A stretch of 64,000 nucleotides of DNA from Celeribacter baekdonensis (GCF_900102315.1 NZ_FNBL01000003.1:248001-312000), one strand, 5' to 3'. Positions 41,150 to 50,079 are shown, counted from the stretch's first letter. Numbers and translations: made by a program. The notes: generated by a model not told the origin, from the letters alone.

Positions 41150-41272
41150 TCAACAGGCGGCGCAAGATGGCCGCATGTTGGAACGCGGCAGCAAGGTAGC
41201 CGCATGGCGAAACAAGGTGTTTTGGAGCGTCGTCGTGCCGGCTTTGTGAAACCCGGCGTGGATGAGAATCCG
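41150..41272 (-). pseudogene. Remnant of a sulfotransferase gene start
   Basis: On the minus strand, just after the rimM stop, a 40-codon frame encodes RILIHAGFHKAGTTTLQNT followed by LFRHAATLLPR. HxGFHKxGTTTLQ is the PAPS-binding 5' loop of bacterial sulfotransferases, which normally begins within the first ten residues. There is no start codon (a TGA precedes the first Arg) and the frame stops after 40 codons, while a full sulfotransferase has 200-350. It is thus a decayed 5' fragment left in the rimM-trmD gap. Confidence 0.6.
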
Positions 41273-41277
41273 TCAGC

Positions 41278-41787
41278 TCACTCAAACAGCCCCTCCGGTG
41301 GGTCCGCGATGATCCGGCCAGACGCCAAATCCACCGTCGGCACAACCGCCATCGTAAACGGCATCAACACCGAGGCTTTCAACGCGGGGCCTGAGACTTC
41401 CAACAGATCGCCCGCACCGTGGTTGAGCACATTGCTCACCGTGCCCAACACCGCGCCGCCCGTATCCAGTACAGTCAGCCCGATCAAATCGGCGTGGTAA
41501 TATTCGTCGTCGGGCAATGAGGGCAAAACGTCCCGCTCGGCATAAAGCACAACGCCTTTGAGCGCGTCGGCCTCTTCCTTGGTGGTCACACCTTCCAGAT
41601 CGGCGGCAAAGCCGTTTTTGATCGCGCGGGTGAGGGTGAGGTTATAGGTGGTTTTGCCGTCTTCTGAGGTGAGGGGCGAGTAGTCGCCAATCGCCTCGGG
41701 GTCCGCGCAGAAACTTTTGATCCGCACTTCGCCATAAACGCCAAACGCGCCCGCAATGGCGCCAACGATGATTCTTGTATCCGTCAT
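41278..41787 (-). CDS. rimM: Ribosome maturation factor RimM
   Basis: A 169-residue RimM. The N-terminal barrel begins [21 protein letters not shown] and the PRC-barrel part includes [16 protein letters not shown] and the GAGDLLEV and [13 protein letters not shown] segments. It helps assemble the 30S head domain together with S19. The ATG at 41787 follows a GAGAGTTGG stretch. It is the upstream partner of trmD. Confidence 0.92.
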   Translation of the reverse strand: MTDTRIIVGAIAGAFGVYGEVRIKSFCADPEAIGDYSPLTSEDGKTTYNLTLTRAIKNGFAADLEGVTTKEEADALKGVVLYAERDVLPSLPDDEYYHADLIGLTVLDTGGAVLGTVSNVLNHGAGDLLEVSGPALKASVLMPFTMAVVPTVDLASGRIIADPPEGLFE

Positions 41788-41822
41788 ATCCAACTCTCGA
41801 CTGGCCTTTCCGGCGCTTTAGA

Positions 41823-42467
41823 TTAACGGTCCAGAATGTCCGGGCAAGGGTGACGTTTTTCCCACCCAAGGCGTTCCAGTTCCGGTTGTTCCGTGTCTTC
41901 TTCGGGATGCCCGATGCAAAGATAACCGATCAGGCTCCACGTGTCTGCCACCTCAAGGTCGCGGCAGAGCGCCTTGGGATCAAGGATCGACACCCAGCCC
42001 AATCCAATGCCCTCGGCACGCAGCATCAGCCAAAATTGCATGATCGCGGAGACCACGGAATAGCGCAGCATTTCGGGCATGGTCGCCACGCCCAAGCCTT
42101 TGCCCTCCGCCGTGGCCTCGTCACAAAATACTGCGATTTGCACGGGGGCTTCGCGCATCCCGGTCAGTTTCAACCCGGCATATTGTTTGGCGGTCTCGCC
42201 GCTATAGCCCGCCAAAGCCTCGGCATTGGCGGTCTCGAAATTCTCAAGCGCGGCTTTGCGCGCGGCCTCTGATGTCAGGCGCACAATCCGCCAAGGTTGC
42301 GACAACCCAACCGAGGGCGCCAAGGTGAACGCATCAAGGCATTTGGTCAAAGTCGCTTCGTCCACCGGATCGGTGCGAAACCGACGCACGTCCCGCCGCC
42401 ACCGCAAGAGCGCATGCAGATCGTTTCGAAACGCCTGTGAAAACTGGCCGATATGAGATGTCGTCAT
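41823..42467 (-). CDS. bluB: 5,6-dimethylbenzimidazole synthase
   Basis: A 214-residue nitroreductase-fold protein of the BluB type. Signatures are WRRDVRRFRTDPV near residue 24, APSVGLSQPWRIVRL near 53, LGWVSILDP near 163 and the end GHPEEDTEQPELERLGWE. BluB breaks down FMNH2 with oxygen to make the lower ligand of vitamin B12. The ATG at 42467 is preferred over a start seven codons earlier. It is inserted between rpsP and rimM; I saw no cobalamin riboswitch in front of it. Confidence 0.88.
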   Translation of the reverse strand: MTTSHIGQFSQAFRNDLHALLRWRRDVRRFRTDPVDEATLTKCLDAFTLAPSVGLSQPWRIVRLTSEAARKAALENFETANAEALAGYSGETAKQYAGLKLTGMREAPVQIAVFCDEATAEGKGLGVATMPEMLRYSVVSAIMQFWLMLRAEGIGLGWVSILDPKALCRDLEVADTWSLIGYLCIGHPEEDTEQPELERLGWEKRHPCPDILDR

Positions 42468-42560
42468 CTGTCTGATCCTGTGTTGCAACCGGCCGCCTCA
42501 TGCCGCGTGGGTCAGCATCAAAGGCAGGTTTTTCGTGTCAGAAAACCACCCAAAAGGGGA

Positions 42561-42592
42561 AACGCCGGGCCCACCAAACGGCAGGCCCGGCG
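42561..42592 (-). terminator. Hairpin between rpsP and bluB
   Basis: A 9-pair stem (CGCCGGGCC against GGCCCGGCG, 42563-42571 with 42584-42592) is followed on the minus strand by TTTCCCCTTTT. It is a probable terminator or attenuator after rpsP. Confidence 0.65.
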
Positions 42593-42604
42593 CAGAACAG
42601 CAGA

Positions 42605-42625
42605 GGTCAGGTCAAAGGCCTGACC
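42605..42625 (-). terminator. Second hairpin downstream of rpsP
   Basis: GGTCAGG and CCTGACC pair perfectly around a 7-base loop, 41 bases past the rpsP stop codon. It has no T tract of its own and may support the neighbouring terminator at 42561-42592. Confidence 0.4.
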
Positions 42626-42666
42626 CCCCCCTATACCGATGCGGACAGGCCGCAGCGGTTCAGGGC

Positions 42667-43053
42667 TTATTCCTCAGCAGCAGCTTCGGCCGGAGCGGCA
42701 GCAGCTTCAGCGGCAGCAGCCACTTTTGCGGCTTTCTCTTCAGCGCGCTCAACGGCTTTTTTGCCCGGCTTGGCTTTGTTCGGGTTGGCGCGGACTTTTT
42801 TCTCAAGAACGCCAGCAGCTTCGAGCATACGTGCCAAACGGTCGGTCGGCTGTGCGCCTTGACCGAGCCAATATTTCACGCGATCGAGGTCCATTTTGAC
42901 GCGATCTTCGGAGTCTTTCGGCAAGAGCGGGTTGTAGGTGCCCAGCTTTTCGATAAAGCGGCCATCACGCGGCATACGCGCGTCGGATGCAACGATGGAA
43001 TAGTGCGGGCGTTTTTTGGAACCGCCGCGGGCGAGACGAATTTTCATAGCCAT
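42667..43053 (-). CDS. rpsP: 30S ribosomal protein S16
   Basis: A 128-residue S16. The core is [21 protein letters not shown], then [14 protein letters not shown] and [20 protein letters not shown]. The tail after residue 85 is a long Ala/Lys/Glu-rich extension ([18 protein letters not shown]), common in alphaproteobacterial S16 and longer than the about 82-residue E. coli protein. Confidence 0.95.
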   Translation of the reverse strand: MAMKIRLARGGSKKRPHYSIVASDARMPRDGRFIEKLGTYNPLLPKDSEDRVKMDLDRVKYWLGQGAQPTDRLARMLEAAGVLEKKVRANPNKAKPGKKAVERAEEKAAKVAAAAEAAAAPAEAAAEE

Positions 43054-43102
43054 GGTGTAATCTCCTGATTGAGCTATTGAGCTGAGACGTGTTTGAAAAC
43101 GC

Positions 43103-43417
43103 TCAGCAATCCTGGTGTTTTTCGTGGTGGTGAATGACTTCCTGAATGATGAATTTCAGGAATTCCTTTGCGAATTCCGGGTCAAGATCGGCACGTTTGG
43201 CCAAATCTTCGAGCCGGGCAATTTGTTTGGCCTCCCGATCGGGGTCAGAAGGCGGCAGGTCGTGTGCGGCTTTGAGTTTGCCGACAGCCTGTGTGTGTTT
43301 GAACCGCTCGCCCAGCGTATAGACGAGGATCGCGTCCAGCCGGTCGATGCTTTCGCGATGCTCTTTGAGGATTTCCTGAGCGAGGATCTCCTGAGCGCGG
43401 CTGATGTCATTGCTCAT
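43103..43417 (-). CDS. Chorismate mutase, AroQ type
   Basis: A 104-residue all-helical chorismate mutase of the AroQ class. The first helix ([21 protein letters not shown]) carries the active-site Arg and the later [18 protein letters not shown] and [18 protein letters not shown] helices fit the family. It converts chorismate to prephenate for phenylalanine and tyrosine synthesis. Its start overlaps the preceding acetyltransferase gene by four bases. The His-rich C terminus ([11 protein letters not shown]) is typical. Confidence 0.85.
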   Translation of the reverse strand: MSNDISRAQEILAQEILKEHRESIDRLDAILVYTLGERFKHTQAVGKLKAAHDLPPSDPDREAKQIARLEDLAKRADLDPEFAKEFLKFIIQEVIHHHEKHQDC

Positions 43418-43956
43418 GCGTAGGCCTCCATACCGCCGTCTTGCAGGGCGTCCGGGGTGGGGTGACGATAGACAAGGCAGTCCTCGTCATCGGGTGTTTT
43501 GGCCGTGGTGTCCAAGGTTGCGCCCAGCCGTTCGGCCAGCGCAATCGAACGGACATTGCCCGCGTCGATATAGGACACCAACGTGTCGTGACCCAGTTCG
43601 ACATAGGCATAGGCACGAGCCATTTCGGCGGCTTCAAAGGCGTAACCGTGGCCCTCAAACCCCTCCATCATGAACCAGCCCAGTTCGAGTTCCGGGAAAT
43701 GCGGCGGTTTGTTGAGTGCAACCTGACCAACAAATGCCCCGTCTTTGAGCCGCTCAATGCCCCATGCGCCGTGCCCAAACAGGTCCCATTGCGCGATGTC
43801 ACCACAGAACGCGAACCAAGCCTGACGGCGGGTCAGCGGCCCGTGCATAAACGTCGAGCGCTCGGACGCGAACATGTTGGCAAAGTGATCGAAATCATTT
43901 GCAACATGGCCGCGCAACCGCAGGCGCTGGGTGTCTATGGTGGGGGCGAGGGTCAT
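43414..43956 (-). CDS. GNAT-family acetyltransferase (RimJ/RimL type)
   Basis: A 180-residue GNAT acetyltransferase. It begins TQRLRLRGHVANDFDHFANMF, the usual start of RimJ/RimL-like proteins, and has ELGWFMMEGFEGHGYAFEAAEMARAYAY as acetyl-CoA binding motif A, then SYIDAGNVRSIALAERLGA. The substrate, protein N-terminus or small molecule, is unknown. It sits two bases after ffh and overlaps the chorismate mutase gene, so all three are one transcript. Confidence 0.85.
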   Translation of the reverse strand: MTLAPTIDTQRLRLRGHVANDFDHFANMFASERSTFMHGPLTRRQAWFAFCGDIAQWDLFGHGAWGIERLKDGAFVGQVALNKPPHFPELELGWFMMEGFEGHGYAFEAAEMARAYAYVELGHDTLVSYIDAGNVRSIALAERLGATLDTTAKTPDDEDCLVYRHPTPDALQDGGMEAYA

Positions 43957-43958
43957 GG

Positions 43959-45482
43959 TTATTTCTTTTTGCCGAGACCAGAGAGATTGGAGGGCAGGCC
44001 CATGCCGCCGCCCAGACCCGGAAGGCCGCCGGGAAGGCCGGACATGCCTTTGGGCAATGCGCCAGAGAGCGCCTTGGTGGCTTCGGCCATTTTGGCCGGG
44101 TCCATATCCTCAAGACCTTCGGGGCCGCCTTTGCCAAACATGCCTTTGACCGCTTGTTTGAGCATCCCGCCTTTGCCCATTTTGCCCATCTTTTTCATCA
44201 TGTCCGCCATTTGGCGGTGCATTTTCAAAAGCTTGTTGAGCTCGGACACTTCAAGACCCGCGCCCTTGGCGATCCGCTTTTTGCGCGAGGCCTGAAGCAG
44301 CGCCGGGTTGGCGCGTTCTTTTTTGGTCATGGATTGCACGAGCGCGATTTGGCGGGTGATGACCTTGTCGTCAAAGCCCGCATCGCTGACCTGCTTGGCC
44401 ATTTTGCCCATGCCCGGCATCATCCCCATGATGCCTTCCATGCCGCCCATTTTTTGCATCTGTTCAAGCTGCATCTTCAGGTCGTTCATGTTGAACTGAC
44501 CCTTTTGAAAGCGCTTCATCATCCGCTGCGCTTGGTCGGCCTCAATGGTTTCCTGCGCCTTTTCGACCAGCGCAACAATGTCGCCCATGCCCAGGATGCG
44601 ACCGGCCACGCGGTCCGGGTGGAATTCTTCGAGCGCGTCCATCTTTTCGCCCAAGCCGACGAATTTGATCGGCTTGCCGGTGACCGCGCGCATGGAGAGC
44701 GCCGCACCACCGCGCCCGTCGCCATCCATCCGGGTCAATACAACGCCGGTGATGCCGATGCGGCCATCAAAGTTTTCGGCGGTGTGGACCGCATCTTGAC
44801 CGGTCAGGCCGTCAACCACCAAAAGCGTCTCACGCGGCGCGGTGATGGCTTTGACCTCTTCGACCTCAGTCATCAACGCATCGTCGATGGACAGACGGCC
44901 CGCCGTGTCGAGCATATAGACGTCATAGCCGCCCATCAGCGCCTGTTGTTTGGCGCGTTTGGCGATGTCGGCGGGCTTTTGTCCGGGCACGATGGGCAGC
45001 GTGTCGACGCCGATCTGATCGCCCAAGACCTTGAGCTGATCCATCGCCGCCGGGCGGTAGACGTCAAGCGAGGCCATCAACACGCGCTTGCCTTGTTTGT
45101 CTTTCAGGCGCTTGGCCAGTTTCGCGGTGGTTGTGGTTTTACCACCGCCTTGCAGACCGACCATCAAGATCGCGGCAGGCGGGTTGTCGACCTTCAACTG
45201 ACCGATTTCTGCGCCGTCCCCGGCCAGAACGGCGATCAATTCGTCATGGACGATTTTGACCACTTGCTGACCCGGAGTCACAGATTTGGTCACCGCATGG
45301 CCGGTGGCCTTGGCTTCGACCGCTTTGACGAAATCACGCGCCACGGGAAGCGAGACATCGGCCTCAAGCAGCGCCACACGTACTTCGCGCAGCGCGGTTT
45401 TTACATCGTCTTCAGACAACGCACCCTGTTTGGTGAGCTTGTCGAAGACGCCAGAGAGGCGTTCGGACAGATTTTCAAACAT
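43959..45482 (-). CDS. ffh: Signal recognition particle protein Ffh
   Basis: A 507-residue Ffh. The N domain helical bundle is followed by the GTPase with G1 GLQGGGKTTTTAKLA, DTAGRLSIDDALM, TRMDGDGRGGAALS and the methionine-rich M domain (from about 330) that binds SRP RNA and signal peptides (RIAKGAGLEVSELNKLLKMHRQM). It ends in a Gly/Leu/Pro-rich tail finishing GKKK. With 4.5S RNA it targets inner membrane proteins; the RNA gene itself was not found here. Confidence 0.95.
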   Translation of the reverse strand: MFENLSERLSGVFDKLTKQGALSEDDVKTALREVRVALLEADVSLPVARDFVKAVEAKATGHAVTKSVTPGQQVVKIVHDELIAVLAGDGAEIGQLKVDNPPAAILMVGLQGGGKTTTTAKLAKRLKDKQGKRVLMASLDVYRPAAMDQLKVLGDQIGVDTLPIVPGQKPADIAKRAKQQALMGGYDVYMLDTAGRLSIDDALMTEVEEVKAITAPRETLLVVDGLTGQDAVHTAENFDGRIGITGVVLTRMDGDGRGGAALSMRAVTGKPIKFVGLGEKMDALEEFHPDRVAGRILGMGDIVALVEKAQETIEADQAQRMMKRFQKGQFNMNDLKMQLEQMQKMGGMEGIMGMMPGMGKMAKQVSDAGFDDKVITRQIALVQSMTKKERANPALLQASRKKRIAKGAGLEVSELNKLLKMHRQMADMMKKMGKMGKGGMLKQAVKGMFGKGGPEGLEDMDPAKMAEATKALSGALPKGMSGLPGGLPGLGGGMGLPSNLSGLGKKK

Positions 45483-45790
45483 GGGCCGTTCTCCTTTTTC
45501 GATCCGTTTTGGGATCAGGGGCCGTTAACGATATGCTCTATTTGGGGACAGAGCGGCGAATTGCAAAGCCCAAATGCGGTTCCGCCCCCGTGGGCGTATA
45601 ACGCTGACGGGGGGCGATCCTGGCACTCGGCCTGAGGACCGGAAGATGCGACTTCCGGGGAATTTGATCCGGGCATTACGCGCCTGCGTATGGAGAGTCA
45701 AGACAATGAGGCGTCAGACCCGCGCAAAACGCGCTGGTCGATGGGCCAGATCACTCTAATATTTAATCTACGGCTCAGGGGAGAGACCAG
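45483..45790. other. Intergenic region between ffh and the glycosyltransferase gene
   Basis: This 308-base divergent gap holds two hairpins: CGCCCC-CGT against ACGGGGGGCG (about 45590-45616, one bulge) and a perfect 7-pair CCGGAAG/CTTCCGG with loop ATGCGA at 45639-45658. The end (AATATTTAATC) is AT-rich before a GGGGAGAG ribosome site. I saw no RNA gene here; the hairpins may belong to promoter-region RNAs or be chance. Confidence 0.4.
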
Positions 45791-46606
45791 ATGAAGGACG
45801 CACAGATGACAGTCCGCGCACAAGAGGCCTGTGAAACCGGCGTGCTTTATGTGGCGGGCGGGGCGGATTATGTGGATTTGGCGATCCAATCGGCGCGCTC
45901 CTTACGGGCACAGGACCCCGATATTGCCATTGATCTGGTCACCGACCTGCCGGAAAACCTGCCGCGGGATCTGTTTGATCGGGTCACCGCCTGTTCCGAC
46001 ATGCACCCGCGTGAGAAACTGCGTGCCATGTCCGCCACCCGGTTTCAACGCACGCTCTATGTCGATTGCGATACGCTTTTTCTCGCCCCGCTGGGCGATC
46101 TCTTTGCGGTGCTGGATCGGTTTGAATGCGCGCTCACCCATGATGTGCGCCGGGATTGGGCCTTGATCCAACAGGGCCGAGACCACCACACCCCCTATGC
46201 TTTTCCGCAACACAATTCCGGGGTGTTTCTCTATCGCCGCTCCGAACCGATGTGGGCCTTTCTGGCCGAATGGGCGGATCGGTTTTTCGCCGATGATGCG
46301 ATTGAGCGCGATCAGATCATTCTTAAGGACCTGTTATGGGAAAGCGATTTGCGCTTTTACGTTTTGCCGCCCGAATTCAACCTGCGCCGGGTGACGGTCT
46401 TGGATGCGTGGGAGCCGCTGGATGCCCGCCCGACCATTCTCCATTCGCATCGGTTTCAGGATCACATGCGTGCCAAGGACGGTCAGGCCGCAGAGCGCAT
46501 TTCTACCCTGGAGACGCTTTTGGCGGTCGAACGGGTGGCCTTGGCGCAGGAATGGGATGCGGCGCTGCCTGAGCAGGCGCAGCGTTGGGCGCATTTGCGA
46601 AAATAA
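45791..46606 (+). CDS. Small nucleotide-sugar glycosyltransferase-fold protein
   Basis: A 271-residue protein with the look of a GT-A fold glycosyltransferase (GT8-like). The N terminus (VLYVAGGADYVDLAIQSARSL) resembles glycogenin-type starts and TLYVDCDTLFLAPL supplies a D-x-D metal/nucleotide motif near residue 95. A later PQHNSGVFLYRR segment and NLRRVTVLD continue the fold, with a His (ILHSHRF) near the C terminus. No signal peptide or membrane segment. The acceptor is unknown. A GGGGAGAG ribosome site precedes the ATG; the gene is monocistronic, upstream of a LysR gene. Confidence 0.65.
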   Translation: MKDAQMTVRAQEACETGVLYVAGGADYVDLAIQSARSLRAQDPDIAIDLVTDLPENLPRDLFDRVTACSDMHPREKLRAMSATRFQRTLYVDCDTLFLAPLGDLFAVLDRFECALTHDVRRDWALIQQGRDHHTPYAFPQHNSGVFLYRRSEPMWAFLAEWADRFFADDAIERDQIILKDLLWESDLRFYVLPPEFNLRRVTVLDAWEPLDARPTILHSHRFQDHMRAKDGQAAERISTLETLLAVERVALAQEWDAALPEQAQRWAHLRK

Positions 46607-46681
46607 AGGAATGCCCTTGCAATTTTGAACGGACGGCGTGAGTGTGGCGGGAAGCGTTCCTTGCTGCACATGAGGTTGTTG

Positions 46682-47587
46682 ATGTCTGTTGAAAACTGGG
46701 ATGAATTTCGCACCGCCTTTCAGGTCGCCAAGATGGGCACCGTTTCAGGCGCAGCCCAGGCCCTTGGCGTGCACCATGCCACCGTGATCCGCCATATCGA
46801 CTCTTTGGAATCGCGCCTTGGGGTCAAACTGTTCCAACGTCATGCGCGCGGGTACACCTCGACCGAGGCCGGGCTTGATCTGTTGAAAATTGCCCAGACC
46901 ACCGACGATCAGTTTTCACAGCTCGTCTCACGCATCAAAGGCCGTGGTGAAAAGGTCGAGGGCGAATTGGTGATCACCTCCTTGCCCGGTGTCGCGCGGC
47001 TTATGGCGCCCGCGATTGCCGAGTTTCAGTACCAACACCAGGATCTCTATGTGCGCTATGTGATGGACGAACGTGTGCTGCGGCTGGAATATGGCGAGGC
47101 GCATGTTGCCATTCGTGCGGGCCTGCCGCCGCAGGAACCCGACAATGTGGTCCAGAAATTTTACAGCCAAGCCTTTGGCCTCTACACGCATGAGACCTAC
47201 CTTGAACGCTATGGCCGGCCAGATGACGCCGATCTCACAACCAAGCTGCGCTTCGTCGCCTTGGACAACAAGACCTCGCGCGCGCCTTTCATGATCTGGA
47301 TGAATGAGAATGTCGCCGATGATCGGGTGGTGTTTCGCACCTCTGATGGCGAAGCTCTGGCCGAGGCTGTCATAGCGGGGGCAGGGGCAGGGTTCATGCC
47401 AACATGGCGGGGCGAGCGGACGTCCGGGTTGGTACAACTGATGCCTCCCACGCCGGAGCTGGAGAGTCAGGGGTGGCTGGTGACCCATGTCGATCTGCAT
47501 CGCACCGCCAAAGTGCAGGCTTTTCTAAAGTTTTTGAAAGCCTATGCGAAGGACATGGAAGATTTGCCCGAAAGATGCTCGGCGTGA
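46682..47587 (+). CDS. LysR-family transcriptional regulator
   Basis: A 301-residue LysR regulator. The helix-turn-helix region (DEFRTAFQVAKMGTVSGAAQALGVHHATVIRHI, residues 6-38) and the SRLGVKLFQRHARGYTSTEAG wing are clear, followed by an effector domain. The ATG at 46682 has GAGG seven bases upstream; another ATG lies four codons earlier. It is followed on the same strand by a DMT exporter gene 112 bases later, which it may control. Confidence 0.85.
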   Translation: MSVENWDEFRTAFQVAKMGTVSGAAQALGVHHATVIRHIDSLESRLGVKLFQRHARGYTSTEAGLDLLKIAQTTDDQFSQLVSRIKGRGEKVEGELVITSLPGVARLMAPAIAEFQYQHQDLYVRYVMDERVLRLEYGEAHVAIRAGLPPQEPDNVVQKFYSQAFGLYTHETYLERYGRPDDADLTTKLRFVALDNKTSRAPFMIWMNENVADDRVVFRTSDGEALAEAVIAGAGAGFMPTWRGERTSGLVQLMPPTPELESQGWLVTHVDLHRTAKVQAFLKFLKAYAKDMEDLPERCSA

Positions 47588-47699
47588 TGACAGCGCACGT
47601 CACGTCCCCTGTGCGCGTGCGGGCAATGGACGCGCACGCGCCGTTTCGGTAAGGGGCATGGGGCCAGTTGATCGCAACTGGTTTCACAGGGAGCCTCTC

Positions 47700-48599
47700 G
47701 TGCCAAACAAAGCCTCTGCCAATGACCGGCGCAACGGGCATCTTGCGATGCTCACCTTTTCTTTCCTCGTTGCCGGGTCCTTTTCGCTTGGGTCCATGGC
47801 CGCCAATGAAATCACCCCTCTTGCAATCAACGGGCTGCGTTTTGTGCTGGCGGCGCTGATCGTGGGTGTTTTGGCACTTGCGACTGGCGGCATCCCGCGT
47901 GCGTCTTTCAAACAGCCATGGCGCTACGCCATCCTCGGCGGGATTTTCGCGCTGTATTTCGTGATGATGTTTGTCGGATTGAAAACGGCCACGCCTGTCT
48001 CCGCCTCGGCCGTCTTTACCCTGACCCCGGTTTTGGCCGCGTTCTTCGGCTATCTCATCATGCGCCAAATCACCACGCGCCGCATCGCCATGGCATTGGC
48101 CATTGGGGCGGCGGGCGCGCTTTGGGTGATTTTTCGGGCGGATCTCAGCGCGCTTTTGGCGTTTCAGATTGGCAAAGGCGAGGCGCTATATCTTATCGGC
48201 GTTGTCGCCCATGCGATCTATACGCCCTTGGTGCCGCGTTTGCACCGGGGTGAGCGCACCTTTGTCTTTACCTTCTTTGTCCTTTCCGCCGCCTCCATCG
48301 TGATCCTCGCGTTCGGCTGGCGCGACATTCTGGCCACCGATTGGGCCGCGCTGCCTCCAATCGTCTGGATCACCATGGCTTATCTCGCCGTTGTGGCCAC
48401 CACCATCACCGCCTCGCTTTTGGCCTTTGCCTCCGTGCGTTTGGCGGCGGCGAAAGTCATGGCTTATACCTATCTTGTGCCCTCATGGGTGATCATTTGG
48501 GAAATCCTGTTGGGCCATGGCGTGCCGCCGATCTTGGTGTTCGGTGGGATTGGCTTGACGATGTTGGCGCTCTATTTGTTGCTCAAACACGAGGCGTAA
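47700..48599 (+). CDS. EamA/DMT-superfamily transporter
   Basis: A 299-residue membrane protein with ten predicted hydrophobic segments in two EamA repeats. The first repeat carries NEITPLAINGLRFVLAALIVG, the usual RF motif, and the second VVATTITASLLAFASVRLAAAKVMAYTYLVP. Such proteins export amino acids or metabolites. I chose the GTG at 47700 with GGGAG before it; the frame is open upstream but overlaps the LysR gene. Its end overlaps the convergent metallo-beta-lactamase gene by 17 bases. Confidence 0.8.
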   Translation: MPNKASANDRRNGHLAMLTFSFLVAGSFSLGSMAANEITPLAINGLRFVLAALIVGVLALATGGIPRASFKQPWRYAILGGIFALYFVMMFVGLKTATPVSASAVFTLTPVLAAFFGYLIMRQITTRRIAMALAIGAAGALWVIFRADLSALLAFQIGKGEALYLIGVVAHAIYTPLVPRLHRGERTFVFTFFVLSAASIVILAFGWRDILATDWAALPPIVWITMAYLAVVATTITASLLAFASVRLAAAKVMAYTYLVPSWVIIWEILLGHGVPPILVFGGIGLTMLALYLLLKHEA

Positions 48600-49308
48600 A
48601 CCTTTGCCGTAGCGTGTCACTGTGGCGTTGAACGGCTGTGGCGGGAAGCGGGCCGCCGTGACCCAGAAAAAACAGGCCACAGTCGAGAGACAAGAGATGC
48701 TGCAAGGATGCGACGACGCGCATGGGCTCCTCTTCGAATGGCGGTGATTTCGGGTGGGCGCGGCAGGCGATGCCGCCAAGCAAAATCCCGGATGCTGCCA
48801 AATCCCCGGCGATGACGCGGCCGTCGTCCAAAAGGACCGACACGGACCCCGGCGTATGGCCGGGCGTGTGGAGCACCTGCGCCGCAATCCCAAACTCTGA
48901 GAGATCGAACACGTCCGTGGTCATGATCACATCGGGCGTCACGGTGTCAAAGGGCCGTTGGATCGCACCCGTCCTGTAAAACACCCGACCAAAGGGGCCG
49001 CTGGGTGTGAGCAGCGGCGGCTGGCCCTGACAATAGGGCAGCTCATCGTGATGCGCGAGCAGGGGCGCGGCGCTGCGCGTCTGCACACGGGCGGCGGAGC
49101 CGGCGTGATCAATGTGGGCATGGGTGAGAATGGTGAGGGTGAGATTTGACCAATCCAAGCCCCTTGCGTTCAAAGCCTTTTCGATCTTGCGTTCCGAATT
49201 GGGCAGGCCTGTGTCCACCAAAACGGCGCGATCTCCCCGGCTGATCAGAAAGGCATTGAGCATGCCAAAGGGCAGCATGGGGATGGTATCGACAAATGTT
49301 TGGGTCAT
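48583..49308 (-). CDS. Metallo-beta-lactamase-fold hydrolase
   Basis: A 241-residue MBL-fold enzyme. The metal motif THAHIDHAGS (HxHxDH) is near residue 60 and the second metal His is in LHTPGHTPGSVSVLL. The start GGTMLPF-like region and FLGHGGPLPATA complete the set. Substrates of the family range from thioesters to lactones. The ATG at 49308 starts the conserved part; the frame is open for 63 codons upstream through the promoter of a divergent HxlR regulator, which likely controls it. Confidence 0.83.
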   Translation of the reverse strand: MTQTFVDTIPMLPFGMLNAFLISRGDRAVLVDTGLPNSERKIEKALNARGLDWSNLTLTILTHAHIDHAGSAARVQTRSAAPLLAHHDELPYCQGQPPLLTPSGPFGRVFYRTGAIQRPFDTVTPDVIMTTDVFDLSEFGIAAQVLHTPGHTPGSVSVLLDDGRVIAGDLAASGILLGGIACRAHPKSPPFEEEPMRVVASLQHLLSLDCGLFFLGHGGPLPATAVQRHSDTLRQRFTPRV

Positions 49309-49402
49309 GGCGCGTATCTCGGATAGGATCAGGATGCGATTGGTGATGACATCACCGTCAAAGGGTCGCAATTGGGCACTTTTTTGTAACCGGAGGACCG
49401 AG

Positions 49403-49747
49403 ATGCAGCATGTGAGGCCGCCCCAAAACCGCCCGTGGACCGTCCCGGAGACAGGTGCCTGTCCTGTGGGGCAGACGCTGCGGCTGCTGGGCGGCAAGCA
49501 CGGCCCAAGCGTGCTTCATTGTTTGCTGGGGGGAGAGATGCATTTCCTCGAACTCACCCGTGCCCTCGATGGCATCAGCCGAAAGGTTTTAAAGGCACAG
49601 TTGCGAGAGTTTGAAGACAATGGATTGGTTTTGCGGGTCGCTAAACAAGACGCCCGCCGACGGGTCGGCTATTCTTTGACCGACAAGGGCCGCGCGTTGG
49701 GCGAGATCGTGGGACAGCTTTACGACTGGAGCCAAGAATGGGCATAG
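49403..49747 (+). CDS. HxlR-family transcriptional regulator
   Basis: A 114-residue winged helix protein of the HxlR family. The conserved Cys in TGACPVGQTLRLLGGKHG near residue 18 and the FLELTRALDGISRKVLKAQLREFEDNGLVLR helix-turn-helix are diagnostic. Such regulators sense aldehydes or disulfide stress through that Cys. A GGAGG site lies seven bases before the ATG. It is divergent from the MBL-fold enzyme by 94 bases and is likely its regulator. Confidence 0.83.
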   Translation: MQHVRPPQNRPWTVPETGACPVGQTLRLLGGKHGPSVLHCLLGGEMHFLELTRALDGISRKVLKAQLREFEDNGLVLRVAKQDARRRVGYSLTDKGRALGEIVGQLYDWSQEWA

Positions 49748-49752
49748 TGGGC

Positions 49753-50079
49753 CTAGTCTTGCACCAGTTCCTGCGCCAAAAACCGTTCCAACCCATCCAG
49801 GTCCAGTTCCACAAACTGGCCAAACCCCTGCATCCACACAGAGGAGGCGCGGATGGCGCTCGGGTCGAGTTTGCACCATTTCACCCGCCCGCGCTTTTCT
49901 TGCACGATCAATCCGGCGCGGGTGAGAATGCCGAGATGTTTGGAAATCGCCGCCAGTGACATCTCGAACGGTTCGGCCACATCGGTCACCGCCATGTCAT
50001 CCTCAAGCAACATCTCAAGGATCGCCCGACGGGTCGGATCAGACAGGGCGGCAAAAATGAGATCAAGATCATGCGACAT
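49753..50079 (-). CDS. ArsR-family transcriptional regulator
   Basis: A 108-residue ArsR-type winged helix regulator (IFAALSDPTRRAILEMLLEDDMAVTDVAEPFEMSLAAISKHLGIL). No metal-binding Cys pair of the ArsR/SmtB kind (ELCVCDL) is present, so it is of the metal-independent branch often paired with SRPBCC proteins. The ATG at 50079 starts the family domain. It is convergent with the HxlR gene. No target gene is adjacent. Confidence 0.85.
   Translation of the reverse strand: MSHDLDLIFAALSDPTRRAILEMLLEDDMAVTDVAEPFEMSLAAISKHLGILTRAGLIVQEKRGRVKWCKLDPSAIRASSVWMQGFGQFVELDLDGLERFLAQELVQD

Noticed and set aside
41127-41345. 72-codon leftward frame around the sulfotransferase remnant
   Set aside because: It is in a different frame from the conserved motif and overlaps rimM; the motif-bearing frame is 41150-41272.
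42468-42666. Cobalamin riboswitch before bluB
   Set aside because: No B12-box-like sequence was found; the structures look like rpsP terminators.
45483-45790. 4.5S SRP RNA gene next to ffh
   Set aside because: The hairpins there lack the conserved GGUCAGGUCCGGAAGGAAGCAGCC-like core, so an ffs call is not supported.
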